DNA of 5,376 bases, taken from FEN-727 sp036508635. Lineage in GTDB: Bacteria; Actinomycetota; Geothermincolia; Fen-727; Anoxymicrobiaceae. The notes under the pieces are model-generated. The model was not told the origin of the DNA, did not search any database, and worked only from the letters and a program-made list of their open reading frames with translations. Made by a program: the position numbers and the translations under genes. Shown here piece after piece: positions 4,832 through 5,376 of the stretch. The first letter of the stretch is position 1; the number at the start of each line of letters is the position of its first letter. The stretch spans positions 1 to 5,376 of the forward strand of contig DATCGY010000221.1 in NCBI GenBank assembly GCA_036508635.1, in the 5' to 3' direction.

Positions 4832-5376
4832 TCAGGAAGACCTGACACTTCCAATGATCTCTTGGAAAACCGGCAACTGCTGTTGAAAGTCTTGAGAATA
4901 GCATTGGAATACCGCCTGGATGACGGTTTGCCCGCCCGATGCGATATAGACGACCTGCGTTACCTGCTTTGACCCGATTTTTCCTACCAGTTCCATCTGC
5001 GCCATCTGGCGGCCACCCAGCGAAACGATTCGTTTGTCCGATATCGTGAGTGTGGGGGGCTGGTCTACGATTCCCGCGTCCATCGAGTCTTGGAGCCCCA
5101 TGCCCTCGGGCATCTCCTGGGACGTGACACCAACACTGCTCGAATGGCCGGTATTCGCTGAATCGGCGTCGAAAGCGAACAGTACGACAGAGGTCGGGTC
5201 ACGCTTGATTGCCCGACTTATCTGGTCGTATCCGGCCGCCGGCTCCTTGAGCTTAGAAGCAATACCGCTGAGGTCGCCAGAACTCTTGCCGACCTCGTAA
5301 GCCGGGGGCAACCACAGTCGGATGCCCTTCCCCGAGTAGGTCTTCCAATCCGCCGGTATGCCGGGCGGCGCCTTGG
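4832..5376 (-). CDS. Exported/lipoprotein-like protein with PsbP/DcrB-like pattern, N-terminus beyond the window
   Basis: The frame is open to the window edge, giving 180 residues of C-terminal sequence; the start lies outside. The TTG at 5309-5311 is an internal Leu, because the codons before it continue good coding sequence (PPGIPADWKTYSGKGIRLWL, then PPAYEVG). The pattern 'W-Y-G-GIRLWLPPAYE ... VVLFAFDADS ... SVGVTSQEMPEGM ... RIVSLGGRQMAQMEL ... KQVTQVVYIASGGQTVIQAVF ... FQEIIGSVRSS' resembles the PsbP/DcrB/DUF1795-type small beta-sandwich found in bacterial lipoproteins. This family call is inference from pattern only. Such proteins are normally exported; the signal peptide should lie upstream of the visible part. 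It precedes the esterase by 151 bp on the same strand, which contains a short hairpin, so co-transcription is uncertain. Confidence 0.7.
   Translation of the reverse strand, partial: KAPPGIPADWKTYSGKGIRLWLPPAYEVGKSSGDLSGIASKLKEPAAGYDQISRAIKRDPTSVVLFAFDADSANTGHSSSVGVTSQEMPEGMGLQDSMDAGIVDQPPTLTISDKRIVSLGGRQMAQMELVGKIGSKQVTQVVYIASGGQTVIQAVFQCYSQDFQQQLPVFQEIIGSVRSS

Overview
All six supportable genes in this window lie on the minus strand. The first and last run off the window edges. Reading in the direction of transcription (high to low coordinates) they are: (1) the 3' part of an exported or lipoprotein-like protein with a PsbP/DcrB-like pattern; (2) an alpha/beta-hydrolase of the PHB depolymerase/LpqC esterase family; (3) a small lipoprotein; (4) a metallo-beta-lactamase-fold hydrolase; (5) a fumarylacetoacetate hydrolase (FAH) family enzyme 8 nt behind it; (6) a small zinc-ribbon protein under its own AT-rich promoter; (7, partial) a DNA-binding protein with an excisionase/MerR-like helix-turn-helix followed by what looks like a second, winged-helix domain. 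That is seven genes counting both edge fragments.

The genes are GC-rich, with canonical purine-rich Shine-Dalgarno sequences, some GTG/TTG starts and a lipobox protein. This fits a free-living GC-rich bacterium. Protein flavour (IPT/TIG-like 'PTSG' stretch, LpqC-type esterase) makes an actinobacterial lineage plausible, but no marker here settles it. The stretch at 721-800 is very different: about 30% GC by hand count. It carries the best sigma70-type promoter in the window.

The clearest functional unit is the MBL-fold hydrolase plus FAH-family gene pair (1950-3032 and 931-1941). It looks like a two-gene catabolic operon under an extended -10 promoter with an operator-like interrupted palindrome just upstream. 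The FAH gene has an odd start: the conserved N-terminus (KLVTF) and a GGGGGA ribosome binding site line up on an ATC codon, and the nearest standard start is 24 codons further in. The zinc-ribbon and HTH genes at the low-coordinate end may form a small regulatory or accessory unit. The esterase and the two secreted proteins upstream look like an ordinary envelope/secreted-protein neighbourhood.

I saw no rRNA, tRNA, CRISPR array, insertion sequence or clear intrinsic terminator with a U-tract. The longest stretch without a gene is 694-930 (237 bp). It holds the zinc-ribbon promoter, several short repeats and two hairpin-forming inverted repeats. I found no convincing novel multi-gene system. 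The points most worth checking are the ATC start, the operator/promoter layouts and the tandem HTH protein.
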